Counted from the first letter of the stretch, positions 1 through 8,257 are shown. The stretch: DNA of 37,704 nt from an uncultured Oscillospiraceae bacterium (GCA_944387845.1 CALXGH010000004.1:1-37704), one strand, 5' to 3'. Numbers and translations are program-made. The notes: a model not told the origin generated them from the sequence alone.

Positions 1-43
1 AAAGAGCCGAAAAGGACATGTCCTTTTCGGCTCTTTTCTATTT
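1..43. terminator. Perfect 36-bp palindrome, probable terminator
   Basis: Bases 1-18 are exactly complementary to bases 19-36, giving a GC-containing hairpin with almost no loop. It is followed on the plus strand by a T-rich tail at 33-43. It lies just beyond the stop of the minus-strand anti-sigma gene and could end that operon, a plus-strand gene entering from the left, or both. The window begins inside its flank, so the minus-strand T-tract cannot be seen. Confidence 0.7.
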
Positions 44-74
44 AAAGATTATAAATTTCATAAACGCCCGGGTT

Positions 75-854
75 TCAGCTCTCAGCTTTAAATAAAACCG
101 CTGTTTTGGCGCTGGAATCAACAGAAAGATCCCAGATAGGATATCCATCCAGTTTCTCTATGTCAGCTTGGTCTGGGAAAATCAGGACAAAGCCCGTTTC
201 CAATGTCTGCTGTGTATAAGAATTGAGAAAATCAGGCAGAGTGTCCTCAATATAAATAAGGTACAGGCCCTCGTCATATCCAGAAATGCCCAAAGACTCA
301 AGATCCATACCGTTTGTATCGGCGGCGTTCCCACTGCCTGCAACAAGGCTCGGACCAACGGAAGGCTCGTCTTCAACATCGCTTTCGTAGTCTTCTGTTC
401 CGGAAGATTGTAAGGAATCTGAATAATTTTCAGGAGCTGCGAGCTCATCTTTAGTTTCAGCTTTGTTCATTTCATCCTGGCTAATAGTGAGATTTTCTGC
501 TGGTTCTGCAACATTGGAGGATGAGTTCTCATGCGGCAAAAGACCGGACTGCCAGGCAATAAAAACAGCGGCGAAACAGGCGGCCGCGGCGGATAGATAT
601 CTTATATAATATCTGCGGTTTGGTCTTACTGCGTTTAGTGGCTCTTGTTTTATCTGAGCCATTACGTTTTCCAAAAGTTCTTTTGGAGGTGTTACCAGGT
701 CGGTGTGGGAGAATATCACTTTATAATTTTCATAAAGATTACGGCAGTTTTCACAAGTTTCAAGATGGGCAAAAAGCTCGTCCTTTTCAGCTTGGGTAAT
801 TTCACCGTCAATAAGACCGCTTATAAGGGCCTCGAAATATTCGCAATTTTTCAC
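75..854 (-). CDS. Anti-sigma factor with zf-HC2 domain, single-pass membrane protein
   Basis: Predicted 259-residue membrane-anchored regulator that would hold the adjacent ECF sigma factor inactive. The N-terminus carries the zinc-binding anti-sigma signature: C4, then H30-x3-C34-x2-C37. A hydrophobic segment at about 84-106 follows a basic stretch, which puts the zinc domain in the cytoplasm and the acidic, Ser-rich C-terminal part outside. The extracellular part matches no family I recognise. The start is GTG, preceded at about 10 bases by AAAGGAGG; it overlaps the sigma stop codon as GTGA, so translation is probably coupled. The pairing with an ECF sigma gene supports the assignment strongly; the signal sensed cannot be read from sequence. 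Confidence 0.87.
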   Translation of the reverse strand: MKNCEYFEALISGLIDGEITQAEKDELFAHLETCENCRNLYENYKVIFSHTDLVTPPKELLENVMAQIKQEPLNAVRPNRRYYIRYLSAAAACFAAVFIAWQSGLLPHENSSSNVAEPAENLTISQDEMNKAETKDELAAPENYSDSLQSSGTEDYESDVEDEPSVGPSLVAGSGNAADTNGMDLESLGISGYDEGLYLIYIEDTLPDFLNSYTQQTLETGFVLIFPDQADIEKLDGYPIWDLSVDSSAKTAVLFKAES

Positions 855-1462
855 CGGCTATCAACCTCCTTTCGCTTATTAAGACGATCATTTTCGCCTA
901 TTGTTCCGTTTTTAACTAAAAAATCATATAGTCCCCGGCGTGCTCTGGCAATCCTTGACTTAACCGTACCTTCCAGAACGCCGGTACGCTGGGCGATCTC
1001 CTTATAGGACAGGCCCTCATACTCTCTTAATATAAGAGCCGTTCGCTGCTGATCCGGCAGCGCCATGATTGCCTCTGCCACCTGCTTAAAAAGATCCTTG
1101 CTCTCAACAGCGGTTGAAGGATCAGCGGACTTGTCCGGTATGCTAGCCAGAACTTCTCCGGTGCCGGCGGTATCGGCAAGGGAAACTGCCTCAGCTCTGC
1201 TTTTTCTTCTTATAAAATCAATAGCTTGATTATAGGTTATCCTATAAATCCAGGTAGAAAAACGGGAACCACCTTTAAAGCTGCCAAGAGAGGAGTATAT
1301 GCGCAGAAAAGTCTCCTGGGCTATGTCCAGGGCGTCCTGTTCGTTTCTGACCATTTTAAAAGCCAGGTTGTATACAGTGGTCTGATATTTAATTACTATC
1401 TCGGAGAAGGCGTCTTTGTCTCCGGATAAAACAGAGGCGATTACCTTCTCTTCGTCTTCCAT
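851..1462 (-). CDS. ECF-type RNA polymerase sigma factor (RpoE/SigW-like)
   Basis: A 203-residue group IV sigma factor. Region 2 spans about residues 20-90, with the DALDIAQETFLRIY and FSTWIYRITYNQAIDFIRR motifs that bind core polymerase and the -10 element. Region 4 lies at about 130-185, with LPDQQRTALILREYEGLSYKEIA and a helix-turn-helix ending in GTVKSRIARAR. Regions 1 and 3 are absent, as is usual for ECF factors. An AAGGAGGG site precedes the ATG. It lies 39 bases after dus and overlaps the anti-sigma gene by 4 bases, so the three are probably co-transcribed. The target regulon is unknown; envelope stress is the usual role of this group. Confidence 0.93.
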   Translation of the reverse strand: MEDEEKVIASVLSGDKDAFSEIVIKYQTTVYNLAFKMVRNEQDALDIAQETFLRIYSSLGSFKGGSRFSTWIYRITYNQAIDFIRRKSRAEAVSLADTAGTGEVLASIPDKSADPSTAVESKDLFKQVAEAIMALPDQQRTALILREYEGLSYKEIAQRTGVLEGTVKSRIARARRGLYDFLVKNGTIGENDRLNKRKEVDSR

Positions 1463-1501
1463 ATAAAGCCGCCCTCCTTCATTAATATATATAATGTATA
1501 A

Positions 1502-2455
1502 TTATTTTTCCATCCACTTTATCTCTGCGGCTATCTGAATAAAGTCCGCAAGAGACGACGCTTTTACGGCGCGTGCTCTGTATGCGGATATGTGTGGTAT
1601 ACCTTTAAGATACCAGGGAAAGAATTTCCTTGCCTCAAGGCAGGCAAGGTGCTCACCTTTATATTTTGCCGCCGTCTCTATCTGATAGACAGCCATGTCA
1701 ACTTTTTCAAAGAGGGAAGGTCCCTCCGGCTCAGGCTGACCGGATAAATACGCATTTGCCGAAGCGAAGATCCAGGGGTTTCCAAAAGAACCTCTGCCAA
1801 CCATGGCAAAATCCGCACCTGTGTAATTTAGTATCCGCACTGCGTCTTTTCCCTCAAATATGTCTCCGTTTGCTATGACCGGTATGGATACGGATTTTTT
1901 GACTTCCCTTATTATGTCCCAGTCAGCAGTGCCGGAGTACATCTGTACTCTTGTCCTGCCGTGGACAGTTACAGCGTCGGCGCCGGACTCCTGGGCCATT
2001 TTGGCAAAGTTAACGGCATTTACGTTGCCGCCGTCCCAGCCTTTGCGAAATTTCACGGTAACAGGTACGCTTACGGCACGTTTTGCCGCCTGGATTACGG
2101 CGGAGGCCTTCTCTTCGTCCCGCATAAGAGCGGAGCCGTCCCCGGACTTTACAATCTTCCCCACAGGACAGCCCATATTTATATCCAAAATATCCGCGCC
2201 GCCTAGCTCAACAGCCATGGCGGCAGCCTCATTTATGCACACAGGATCGCTGCCGAAGATCTGAACAGCGTAGGGAGACTCATTTTCTCCTTTTTGCAGA
2301 AGGACTTTGGATTTTTGGTCGTTATAGCACAATGCTTTAGCGCTGACCATCTCGGAATAGGTCAGAGCCGCGCCCAGATCTCTACATATTGTGCGGAATG
2401 CGATGTCTGTTACACCAGCCATTGGAGCCAGGAAAACCCTGCCCGAAATATTCAC
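1502..2455 (-). CDS. dus: tRNA-dihydrouridine synthase (Dus family)
   Basis: A 317-residue FMN enzyme that reduces uridine to dihydrouridine in the D-loop of tRNA. The TIM-barrel begins with FLAPMAGVTD, followed by the DINMGCPV motif holding the catalytic cysteine, then VTVHGRTR and ANGDI, and MVGRG near the phosphate-binding site. Length and order fit the DusB group of Firmicutes. The start is GTG, with an in-frame TGA two codons upstream, so no longer form is possible. The nearest SD-like GGAG is about 22 bases away, which makes the start less certain than the family call. It is divergent from the ribosomal cluster and sits upstream of the ECF sigma gene. Confidence 0.93.
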   Translation of the reverse strand: MNISGRVFLAPMAGVTDIAFRTICRDLGAALTYSEMVSAKALCYNDQKSKVLLQKGENESPYAVQIFGSDPVCINEAAAMAVELGGADILDINMGCPVGKIVKSGDGSALMRDEEKASAVIQAAKRAVSVPVTVKFRKGWDGGNVNAVNFAKMAQESGADAVTVHGRTRVQMYSGTADWDIIREVKKSVSIPVIANGDIFEGKDAVRILNYTGADFAMVGRGSFGNPWIFASANAYLSGQPEPEGPSLFEKVDMAVYQIETAAKYKGEHLACLEARKFFPWYLKGIPHISAYRARAVKASSLADFIQIAAEIKWMEK

Positions 2456-2595
2456 ATTTCAGATGAGCAAAAAATCATCTCCCATAAAGATAATAGGTAT
2501 AAGCAATTTTATTCTAAAGGACGAAGTATGTCAAATAACAATATAAGAGTTGGGAAAAAACAATAAAAAAAGTTATAAAAAATGGAAAAAAAGTA

Positions 2596-2624
2596 TTGAC
2601 AAAAGGGAGCGGTTTTGGTATTTT
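2596..2624 (+). promoter_or_regulatory. Strong sigma-A promoter of the S10 operon, extended -10
   Basis: A consensus TTGACA -35 at 2596-2601 is separated by 17 bases from TATTTT at 2619-2624. TGG stands directly before the -10, giving an extended -10 element. The upstream 40 bases are rich in A tracts, like an UP element. No comparable promoter was found further into the ribosomal cluster, so this probably drives most of it. Confidence 0.85.
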
Positions 2625-2682
2625 ATTAAAGCACGGTTTGGGGTAACTGCGCCTCAATGTGCAAAAATGCGATGAAACGGGA

Positions 2683-2751
2683 GATTGCAGGCTTGGCCTG
2701 GGCACTTCCGCGGAGTATGTCCGGCAGCGACTCTTTTGGCGCTGCGCAATC
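2683..2751 (+). ncRNA. Four-way-junction RNA element in the rpsJ leader
   Basis: GATTGC (2683-2688) pairs with GCAATC (2746-2751) and encloses three hairpins: CAGGC/GCCTG (2688-2692 with 2696-2700), CGGA/TCCG (about 2711-2723), and GCAGCG/CGCTGC (2724-2729 with 2740-2745, loop of 10). C2688 is claimed by both the closing stem and the first arm, so one pair must give way. The arms nearly exhaust the interval, which is more than chance pairing usually gives. It is not a tRNA: there is no T-arm sequence and no 7-bp acceptor. Confidence 0.5.
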
Positions 2752-2801
2752 GGGCGGCTGAGAGATTTACTGTCCATGGCGTATATCGCCGTGTTCAGGG
2801 G

Positions 2802-2831
2802 ATTAACCGGCCTGAAAGCCGGTTAATATTT
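2802..2831 (+). terminator. Terminator-like hairpin (possible attenuator) in the rpsJ leader
   Basis: ATTAACCGGC (2802-2811) pairs perfectly with GCCGGTTAAT (2818-2827) over a CTGAAA loop and is followed by ATTTTG. The T-tract is short, so termination may be partial, as expected for an attenuator lying between promoter and rpsJ. No clear mutually exclusive antiterminator was found by eye. Confidence 0.5.
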
Positions 2832-2948
2832 TGAGCGGGAATGATACGCACGGTAAAGTGTACAGAAAATTTCTCACCGTACGCATTTTAAATTGCGGAC
2901 CCAATGCCGCAAGAAAAACAACGTACGTTTAGGAGGAAAACAGAAAAC

Positions 2949-3260
2949 ATGGCAGCAAAGAAAATGATCAGAATCAGACTGAAAGCATACGACCATCAGC
3001 TTATCGATCAGACAGCTGAAAAGATCGTAGAGACGGCAAAGCGCACAGACGCTAAGGTATCCGGTCCTATCCCACTTCCGACACAGAAAGAGGTAGTAAC
3101 AATCCTTAGAGCTGTACACAAGTATAAAGACAGCCGTGAGCAGTTTGAGAGGAGAACCCACAAGAGACTTATCGACATCGTTAACCCAACACAGAAGACT
3201 GTTGAAGCCCTTATGTCTCTTGAAGTTCCAGCGGGCGTTGAAATAGAGATCAAGCTCTAA
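2949..3260 (+). CDS. rpsJ: 30S ribosomal protein S10
   Basis: A 103-residue protein of the 30S head that also acts as NusE in antitermination. It begins [17 protein letters not shown] and contains GPIPLPT and the [12 protein letters not shown] segment typical of S10. The ATG at 2949 is chosen over an in-frame start 45 bases earlier because it matches the family start and follows AGGAGG at 2931-2936. It is the first gene of the S10 operon. The str operon genes (rpsL, rpsG, fusA, tuf), which precede S10 in many Firmicutes, are absent here. Confidence 0.98.
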   Translation: MAAKKMIRIRLKAYDHQLIDQTAEKIVETAKRTDAKVSGPIPLPTQKEVVTILRAVHKYKDSREQFERRTHKRLIDIVNPTQKTVEALMSLEVPAGVEIEIKL

Positions 3261-3386
3261 TCAATACCTTATTAAAATTGTCAAACCCATTTCCCGCAAC
3301 TTGCGTGAGCGGGAGGGTCAAGTTGCCCGACCAATGCGGCTGCGGCCGTAAGTCGCTCAACCAATAACCTAACAGGAGGAAATACA
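3261..3386 (+). promoter_or_regulatory. Structured rpsJ-rplC spacer, possible pseudoknot
   Basis: This 126-base gap is far longer than the 10-20 bases usual in this cluster. TCCCGC (3292-3297) pairs with GCGGGA (3309-3314). The loop segment AACTTG (3298-3303) can pair with CAAGTT (3319-3324), which would make an H-type pseudoknot. Alternatives exist, such as GGTC/GACC (3316-3319 with 3329-3332). CGGC/GCCG around 3337-3348 adds another hairpin. AGGAGG precedes rplC. The position suggests a translational control site; the ligand is unknown. Confidence 0.45.
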
Positions 3387-4112
3387 ATGGAAAAAGCAAT
3401 CATCGGCAAAAAGATCGGTATGACACAGATCTTCGATGAAGCAGGTAAAGTAATCCCGGTAACAGTAATTGAAGCCGGACCCTGCGTTGTTGTCCAGAAA
3501 AAGACAACAGAAAACGACGGCTATGAAGCTGTTCAGCTTGGCTTTGAAGAAACCGAAGCAAAGAAGCTCAATAAGCCGGAGACAGGCCACCTTGCAAAGG
3601 CTGGCGACAAGCTCCTTAAGCATCTTAAGGAATTCAGACTTGACGACTGCAGCAAACTGAATGTTGGCGATGTTATCACAGCTGACGTATTCGCAGCAGG
3701 CGATCATGTAGATGTAACAGGCACATCCAAAGGTAAAGGTTTTGCCGGTACAATCAAGAGATGGAACGCAGGCCGCGGTCCTATGAGCCACGGTGGCGGT
3801 CCTGTTCACAGACATGCTGGTTCTATGGGCTCCACATCTTCCCCTTCAAGAATATTTAAGGGCAAGATCGGCGCTGGCCACATGGGTGTTGAGCAGGTTA
3901 CAGTACAGAACCTTGATGTAGTACAGGTAGACCCTGAGCTGAACCTCATCGCTATTTTGGGTGCGGTACCGGGTCCTAAGGGCGGCATCGTTTATATCAA
4001 GAACACAGTTAAGAACATTGCCGAGAAGAAGGGCGACGCCGGCATCAGCCTCAACCCACAGAAGGCTTCCGCAAGGGTTAACCCACAGAAGGCTTCCGCA
4101 AGAAGAGCTTAA
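3387..4112 (+). CDS. rplC: 50S ribosomal protein L3, with duplicated C-terminal tail
   Basis: A 241-residue early-assembly protein whose central loop reaches toward the peptidyl transferase centre. It starts [17 protein letters not shown] and carries the glycine/histidine-rich finger around residues 130-155 ([14 protein letters not shown]), followed by GHMG and the PGPKGG segment. Bacterial L3 is usually close to 210 residues. The excess is a lysine- and serine-rich tail that contains a nine-residue unit twice, NPQKASARV (223-231) and NPQKASARR (232-240), encoded by a 27-bp tandem duplication. AGGAGG precedes the ATG. Confidence 0.98.
   Translation: MEKAIIGKKIGMTQIFDEAGKVIPVTVIEAGPCVVVQKKTTENDGYEAVQLGFEETEAKKLNKPETGHLAKAGDKLLKHLKEFRLDDCSKLNVGDVITADVFAAGDHVDVTGTSKGKGFAGTIKRWNAGRGPMSHGGGPVHRHAGSMGSTSSPSRIFKGKIGAGHMGVEQVTVQNLDVVQVDPELNLIAILGAVPGPKGGIVYIKNTVKNIAEKKGDAGISLNPQKASARVNPQKASARRA
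4053..4106 (+). repeat. 27-bp tandem duplication in the 3' end of rplC
   Basis: Units start at 4053 and 4080. Their first 23 bases are identical, including synonymous positions, and only the last few bases differ. Full identity at codon third positions suggests a recent duplication, or strand-slippage upkeep, rather than conservation at protein level alone. Confidence 0.9.
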
Positions 4113-4130
4113 GGAAAGGAGAGAAAATAA

Positions 4131-4754
4131 ATGCCTACAGTTAAAGTATACAATATGGCTGGCCAGGTTACTGGTGAAGTTGAGCTCTCCGAATCCGTTT
4201 TCGGTATTGAGCCAAATGAGCAGGCAGTGCATGCTTCCGTAAAGCAGCACCTTGCTAATATGCGTCAGGGCACACAGAGCGCGCTGACAAGAGCTGAGGT
4301 TTCCGGCGGCGGCAAAAAGCCATACCGTCAGAAGGGCACAGGTAGAGCTCGTCAGGGTTCCATCAGAGCTCCTCAGTACACACACGGTGGTATCGTGTTT
4401 GCTCCGAAGCCGAGAGATTACAGCTATACAATAAACAAAAAGCTCACAAGACTTGCTATCAAGTCTGCGCTTTCTCAGAAAGTTCTTGACGGAGCTCTCG
4501 TAGTTGTTGACAGCATCGAGATGCCTGAGATCAAGACAAAGACTTTTGTTAAATTCCTTGAAGATGTAAACTGCGGCAACAAGGCCCTGGTTGTTACACC
4601 TGAAGTTAACAAGAACGTTGTAAAGAGCGCTTCCAACATCCCGGGAGTTCAGACAACAATCGCATCCATCCTGAGCGCTTATGATATCGTAAATGCTAAC
4701 ACATTTATTGTTGACAAAGCAGCTCTCAAGAAGATCGAGGAGGTGTACGCATAA
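4131..4754 (+). CDS. rplD: 50S ribosomal protein L4
   Basis: A 207-residue protein that lines part of the exit tunnel. The extended loop at about residues 45-95 is typical ([32 protein letters not shown], here in two runs broken by SGGG). The globular part ends with [22 protein letters not shown]. In E. coli L4 represses the S10 operon; whether it does so here through the rpsJ leader is unknown. An AAAGGAGAG site precedes the ATG. Its stop overlaps the rplW start in TAATG. Confidence 0.98.
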   Translation: MPTVKVYNMAGQVTGEVELSESVFGIEPNEQAVHASVKQHLANMRQGTQSALTRAEVSGGGKKPYRQKGTGRARQGSIRAPQYTHGGIVFAPKPRDYSYTINKKLTRLAIKSALSQKVLDGALVVVDSIEMPEIKTKTFVKFLEDVNCGNKALVVTPEVNKNVVKSASNIPGVQTTIASILSAYDIVNANTFIVDKAALKKIEEVYA

Positions 4755-5050
4755 TGAAATCGGCATACGATATAATTTTGCGTCCCGTCATCACAGAACA
4801 GTCTATGGAGCACACGGGCATCAAGAAGTACGTGTTCGAAGTAGCTGTTGACGCAAATAAGATTGAGATAAAGAAAGCAGTTGAAGAGATTTTCGGCGTA
4901 ACAGTTGAGAAGGTTACAACTGCCAATTATCAGGGCAAGAAGAAGAGAACAGGCCGTTACCCAGAGGGTACGACTCCTGCTTACAAGAAGGCAGTCGTAA
5001 AACTGACAGCCGGTTCCAAGACTATCGAATTCTTCGAAGGAATGGCATAA
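4754..5050 (+). CDS. rplW: 50S ribosomal protein L23
   Basis: A 98-residue tunnel-exit protein that docks trigger factor and SRP. The start [15 protein letters not shown], the [17 protein letters not shown] helix and the [11 protein letters not shown] loop are all typical. The ATG shares one base with the rplD stop (TAATG), so translation is probably coupled; a GGAGG lies in the rplD end about 10 bases earlier. Length is normal. Confidence 0.98.
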   Translation: MKSAYDIILRPVITEQSMEHTGIKKYVFEVAVDANKIEIKKAVEEIFGVTVEKVTTANYQGKKKRTGRYPEGTTPAYKKAVVKLTAGSKTIEFFEGMA

Positions 5051-5064
5051 GGGAGGATATATAG

Positions 5065-5901
5065 ATGTCTATTAAAACTTATAAACCTACCACTCCGTCA
5101 AGGAGACATATGTCCGTTTCCGGATTCGACGGTATCGATAAGAAGGCAAAGCCGGAGCGCAGCATGGTAGAAGTTCTTAAAAAGCACTCCGGACGTAATA
5201 GCTACGGTCGCATAACAGTTCGCCACAAAGGCGGCGGCAACCGCAGAAAATACAGAGTAATCGACTTCAAGAGAAACAAGCTTGATGTTGAAGGAAAAGT
5301 ACTTCGTCTTGAGTACGATCCTAACCGCAGCGCAAACATCGCGCTGATTGAATACGCTGACGGTGAAAAGCGCTACATTCTCGCTCCTACCGGTCTTAAG
5401 GCTGGGGACAGCGTAATCGCTTCCGCCGCTGCAGACATTCAGCCAGGTAACGCACTTCCAATAGCAAACATCCCTGTTGGTACAGTTATCCACAACATTG
5501 AGCTGTATCCTGGCAAGGGCGCTCAGCTTGTAAGAGCTGCAGGTACAGCAGCCCAGCTGATGAGCAAGGAAGGCGCACTGGCACAGGTAAGACTTCCTTC
5601 CGGCGAGTACCGTTATATCCGTACAGACTGCATGGCTACAATCGGTACAGTTGGCAACGAAGATCACGCAAACATCTCTATTGGTAAAGCCGGCCGCAGC
5701 CGCCACATGGGCATTCGTCCAACAGTACGTGGTAGCGTAATGAACCCGGTTGACCACCCACACGGCGGTGGTGAAGGCAAGAGCCCGATCGGGCGTCCAG
5801 GACCTGTAACTCCTTGGGGCAAGCCAGCTCTGGGTTACAAGACACGTAAGACAAAGAGCCGCACAGACAAGTTCATTGTCAGACGCCGCAACTCTAAGTA
5901 A
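5065..5901 (+). CDS. rplB: 50S ribosomal protein L2
   Basis: A 278-residue protein near the peptidyl transferase centre that is needed for subunit joining. It has the [14 protein letters not shown]-terminus and the [12 protein letters not shown] segment. The C-terminal loop reads [21 protein letters not shown], with the conserved histidine, and the end is [10 protein letters not shown]. Length equals the family norm. GGGAGG precedes the ATG at normal distance. Confidence 0.99.
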   Translation: MSIKTYKPTTPSRRHMSVSGFDGIDKKAKPERSMVEVLKKHSGRNSYGRITVRHKGGGNRRKYRVIDFKRNKLDVEGKVLRLEYDPNRSANIALIEYADGEKRYILAPTGLKAGDSVIASAAADIQPGNALPIANIPVGTVIHNIELYPGKGAQLVRAAGTAAQLMSKEGALAQVRLPSGEYRYIRTDCMATIGTVGNEDHANISIGKAGRSRHMGIRPTVRGSVMNPVDHPHGGGEGKSPIGRPGPVTPWGKPALGYKTRKTKSRTDKFIVRRRNSK

Positions 5902-5921
5902 TCGAAGGAGGTCAATAGAAT

Positions 5922-6194
5922 ATGAGCAGAAGTATCAAAAAGGGCCCCTTTGCAGCACCAGAGCTCTTAAAGAGGGTCGATGAAATGAACAAGACCGGCG
6001 AAAAGAAAGTTCTTAAGACCTGGTCCCGTGCTTCCACGATTTTCCCGTCCTTCGTTGGACACACAATTGCTGTTCACGACGGCAGACGTCATGTTCCTGT
6101 ATACATCACAGAGGACATGGTTGGACATAAACTCGGCGAATTTGCACCGACACGTACCTTCAGAGGTCATGCCGGAAGCAAGACCGGTAAATAA
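5922..6194 (+). CDS. rpsS: 30S ribosomal protein S19
   Basis: A 90-residue 30S head protein that contacts S13 and the A-site region. It begins [10 protein letters not shown] and contains [42 protein letters not shown] in the family order, ending AGSKTGK. AAGGAGGT precedes the ATG. Length is normal. Confidence 0.99.
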   Translation: MSRSIKKGPFAAPELLKRVDEMNKTGEKKVLKTWSRASTIFPSFVGHTIAVHDGRRHVPVYITEDMVGHKLGEFAPTRTFRGHAGSKTGK

Positions 6195-6209
6195 GGAGGA
6201 GAAGAGAAA

Positions 6210-6545
6210 ATGGAAGCAAGAGCACATGTAAAATATGTCCGCATCTCTCCTCGCAAGGTAAAAATAGTATGCGACCTTATCCGCGGCAAAGACGTTAACA
6301 CAGCTATGGCAATGCTTATGAACACACCAAAGGCAGCAAGCGAAGTTGTAGCTAAGCTCCTTAAGAGCGCAGTAGCCAATGCCGAAAACAACTACGAAAT
6401 GGATCCGGAAAAGCTCTACATCTCCGAGACATACGCTAACCCCGGCCCAATCCTCAAGAGGTTCAGACCAAGAGCGCAGGGCAGAGCGTACCGTATCAAC
6501 AAGAGAACGAGCCACATCACAATCGTAGTAAAGGAACAGGAATAA
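6210..6545 (+). CDS. rplV: 50S ribosomal protein L22
   Basis: A 111-residue protein whose long beta hairpin lines the exit tunnel at the macrolide constriction. It reads [18 protein letters not shown], then [13 protein letters not shown], and the hairpin [18 protein letters not shown] with the family's conserved basic residues; the end is [19 protein letters not shown] precedes the ATG. Nothing unusual. Confidence 0.99.
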   Translation: MEARAHVKYVRISPRKVKIVCDLIRGKDVNTAMAMLMNTPKAASEVVAKLLKSAVANAENNYEMDPEKLYISETYANPGPILKRFRPRAQGRAYRINKRTSHITIVVKEQE

Positions 6546-6560
6546 GGGAGGAGGCAGAAT

Positions 6561-7358
6561 ATGGGACAGAAAGTTAATCCCCACGGCTTACGCGTAGGCG
6601 TAATTAAAGACTGGGATTCTCGTTGGTATGCCCGCGATGACAAAGTGGGAGACCTGGTCGTAGAAGACTACAACATTCGTAAATACCTGAAGAAATTACT
6701 TTATTCTGCAGGTGTTCCTAAGATAGAGATCGAGAGAGATTCCGCAAAAGTAAGAATTTACATCCACTGCTCCAGACCGGGCATCGTAATCGGCAAGGGC
6801 GGCGCAGAGATCGAGAAGATCCGCCAGGATGTAGAAAAGCTCATCGGCAAGCCGGTAGCCCTCTCCGTAGTAGAGGTAAAGACACCTGATACAAACGCAC
6901 AGCTTGTAGCTGAGAACATCGCTCAGCAGCTTGAGAAGAGAATTTCCTTCCGCCGTGCAATGAAGAATGCAATGAGCAGAGCAATGCGTCTTGGCGTTCG
7001 CGGTATCAAGGTTATGGTATCCGGCCGTGTAGGCGGCGCTGAAATCGCACGTACAGAGCAGTATCACGAGGGTACAATCCCTCTTCAGACAATCCGCGCA
7101 GACATCGAGTATGGTTTTGCTGAAGCAGCAACAACATACGGACGTCTTGGCGTAAAGGTATGGATCTACAAAGGCGAGATCCTTAACCAGACACTGAGGA
7201 CCACACCGAGGACAATGGATACAAGCCGTCCTCCAAGAGACCGCAGAGATCGCAGAGACCGTAGAGGTCAGGGCCGTCAGGGTGGCGACCGTAGAGACGG
7301 TCAGCGCAGAGGAAATTTCCGCGGCGGTCAGACTCCTAGAGAAGGAGGAAACAAGTAA
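6561..7358 (+). CDS. rpsC: 30S ribosomal protein S3 with Arg/Gly/Asp-rich C-terminal tail
   Basis: A 265-residue protein of the mRNA entry tunnel with helicase activity. It has the [12 protein letters not shown] start, a KH domain with GIVIGKGG at about 74-81, and the C-terminal domain with [17 protein letters not shown] and [14 protein letters not shown]. The core ends near residue 215. A low-complexity tail of nearly 50 residues follows, containing repeated RRD units, about 15 arginines, and GNFRGG. This makes it clearly longer than the roughly 220 residues of Bacillus S3. The tail probably binds RNA and is expected to be disordered. The stop overlaps the rplP start in TAATG. Confidence 0.98.
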   Translation: MGQKVNPHGLRVGVIKDWDSRWYARDDKVGDLVVEDYNIRKYLKKLLYSAGVPKIEIERDSAKVRIYIHCSRPGIVIGKGGAEIEKIRQDVEKLIGKPVALSVVEVKTPDTNAQLVAENIAQQLEKRISFRRAMKNAMSRAMRLGVRGIKVMVSGRVGGAEIARTEQYHEGTIPLQTIRADIEYGFAEAATTYGRLGVKVWIYKGEILNQTLRTTPRTMDTSRPPRDRRDRRDRRGQGRQGGDRRDGQRRGNFRGGQTPREGGNK

Positions 7359-7783
7359 TGCTTATACCAAAAAGAGTTAAATATCGTAGAGTCCAGAGAG
7401 GCCGCATGAAGGGTAAAGCCACAAGAGGTAACACCGTAACATACGGCGAGTGGGGTCTTGCAGCTACAGAGCCTGCTTGGATCACATCCAACCAGATTGA
7501 GGCTGCCCGTGTAGCCATGACACGTTACACAAGACGTGGTGGTAAAGTATGGATCAAAATTTTCCCTGACAAACCGGTAACAGAGAAGCCTGCTGAGACC
7601 CGTATGGGTTCCGGTAAAGGTTCACCGGAGTACTGGGTAGCAGTAGTAAAGCCCGGCAGAGTAATGTTTGAAATGGCGGGAGTTTCCGAGGAGACCGCGC
7701 GTGAGGCTCTTCGTCTTGCAAGCCACAAGCTGCCATGCAAGACAAAGGTCGTAAAGCGTGAGACCGAGAATGGTGGTGAATAA
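7358..7783 (+). CDS. rplP: 50S ribosomal protein L16
   Basis: A 141-residue protein at the A-site side of the central protuberance. It opens [19 protein letters not shown] and contains [37 protein letters not shown] in family order. The motif with the conserved arginine targeted for hydroxylation in some bacteria ([12 protein letters not shown]) is present. GGAGG within the S3 tail serves as SD, and the ATG overlaps the rpsC stop by one base. Confidence 0.99.
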   Translation: MLIPKRVKYRRVQRGRMKGKATRGNTVTYGEWGLAATEPAWITSNQIEAARVAMTRYTRRGGKVWIKIFPDKPVTEKPAETRMGSGKGSPEYWVAVVKPGRVMFEMAGVSEETAREALRLASHKLPCKTKVVKRETENGGE

Positions 7784-7784
7784 G

Positions 7785-7979
7785 ATGAAGGCAAACGAGG
7801 TAAGAAAGATGAGCGCAGCGGAGCTTGAGACAAAGCTGACAGAACTGAAGAAGGATCTGTTTACACTCCGCATGCAGCATGCAACAAATCAGCTTGATAA
7901 CCCTGTTCAGATATCCCTGGTCAAGAAGGATATAGCCCGAGTCAAGACCATAATTCGTGAAAAGCAGCTCGAGCGGTAA
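7785..7979 (+). CDS. rpmC: 50S ribosomal protein L29
   Basis: A 64-residue protein beside the tunnel exit. It reads MKANEVRKMSAAELETKL, then LKKDLFTLRMQHATNQL and the DIARVKTIIREKQ helix. The ATG at 7785 is chosen because L29 proteins start with this motif. Several in-frame starts lie upstream (GTG 7758, ATG 7770, GTG 7773 and 7776) inside rplP. The SD is weak (GGTGGTG), so re-initiation after the rplP stop one base earlier is likely. Confidence 0.97.
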   Translation: MKANEVRKMSAAELETKLTELKKDLFTLRMQHATNQLDNPVQISLVKKDIARVKTIIREKQLER

Positions 7980-7993
7980 GGGAGGAGAAATAA

Positions 7994-8257
7994 ATGAACG
8001 AAGTTAGAACATCTTCCAGAAAGACAAGGGTTGGCAAGGTCGTCTCCGACAAGATGGACAAGACAATCGTAGTAGCTGTTGAGGACCGTGTAGCTCACCC
8101 CCTTTACAAGAAGATCACAAAGAGAACATACAAGCTCAAAGCCCATGACGAGGAAAACATCTGCGGTGTTGGCGACACAGTAAGAGTAATGGAGACTCGT
8201 CCTCTGTCCAAGGACAAGAGATGGAGACTTGTAGAGATTATAGAAAAGGCTAAGTAA
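7994..8257 (+). CDS. rpsQ: 30S ribosomal protein S17
   Basis: An 87-residue OB-fold protein of the 30S body. It has [40 protein letters not shown] and [23 protein letters not shown] in family order, split as usual into two beta-rich halves. GGGAGGAG precedes the ATG. Length is normal. Confidence 0.99.
   Translation: MNEVRTSSRKTRVGKVVSDKMDKTIVVAVEDRVAHPLYKKITKRTYKLKAHDEENICGVGDTVRVMETRPLSKDKRWRLVEIIEKAK

Larger units (their letters stand above)
2631..2948 (+). ncRNA. Long structured 5' leader of the S10 operon
   Basis: About 320 transcribed bases separate the promoter from rpsJ. Five paired elements can be drawn by eye: a four-way junction at 2683-2751; a 7-bp hairpin at 2775-2793 with one G-U pair; a terminator-like hairpin at 2802-2827; an imperfect stem pairing 2844-2852 with about 2878-2886; and TTGCGG/CCGCAA at 2893-2912. 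The last lies just before the AGGAGG at 2931-2936. No open reading frame of note is present. I do not recognise a T-box (no GGUGGNACCGCG sequence) or a known riboswitch. Autogenous control by a ribosomal protein, as L4 exerts on the S10 operon of E. coli, is the natural guess. Confidence 0.6.

Noticed and set aside
2683..2751. tRNA-like cloverleaf in the rpsJ leader
   Set aside because: Four arms can be drawn, but there is no 7-bp acceptor, no TTC-type T-arm and no anticodon loop of seven; kept as a leader element only.
2740..2775. CTGAGA string suggesting a TPP riboswitch
   Set aside because: The rest of the thi-box (second arm with the ACCTGATCTGG-type segment) is missing, and the context is not thiamine metabolism.
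3846..4766. 306-codon open frame antisense to rplC and rplD
   Set aside because: It is a shadow of the biased codon use of ribosomal genes: no SD, no recognisable domain, and it spans two certain genes and their junction.
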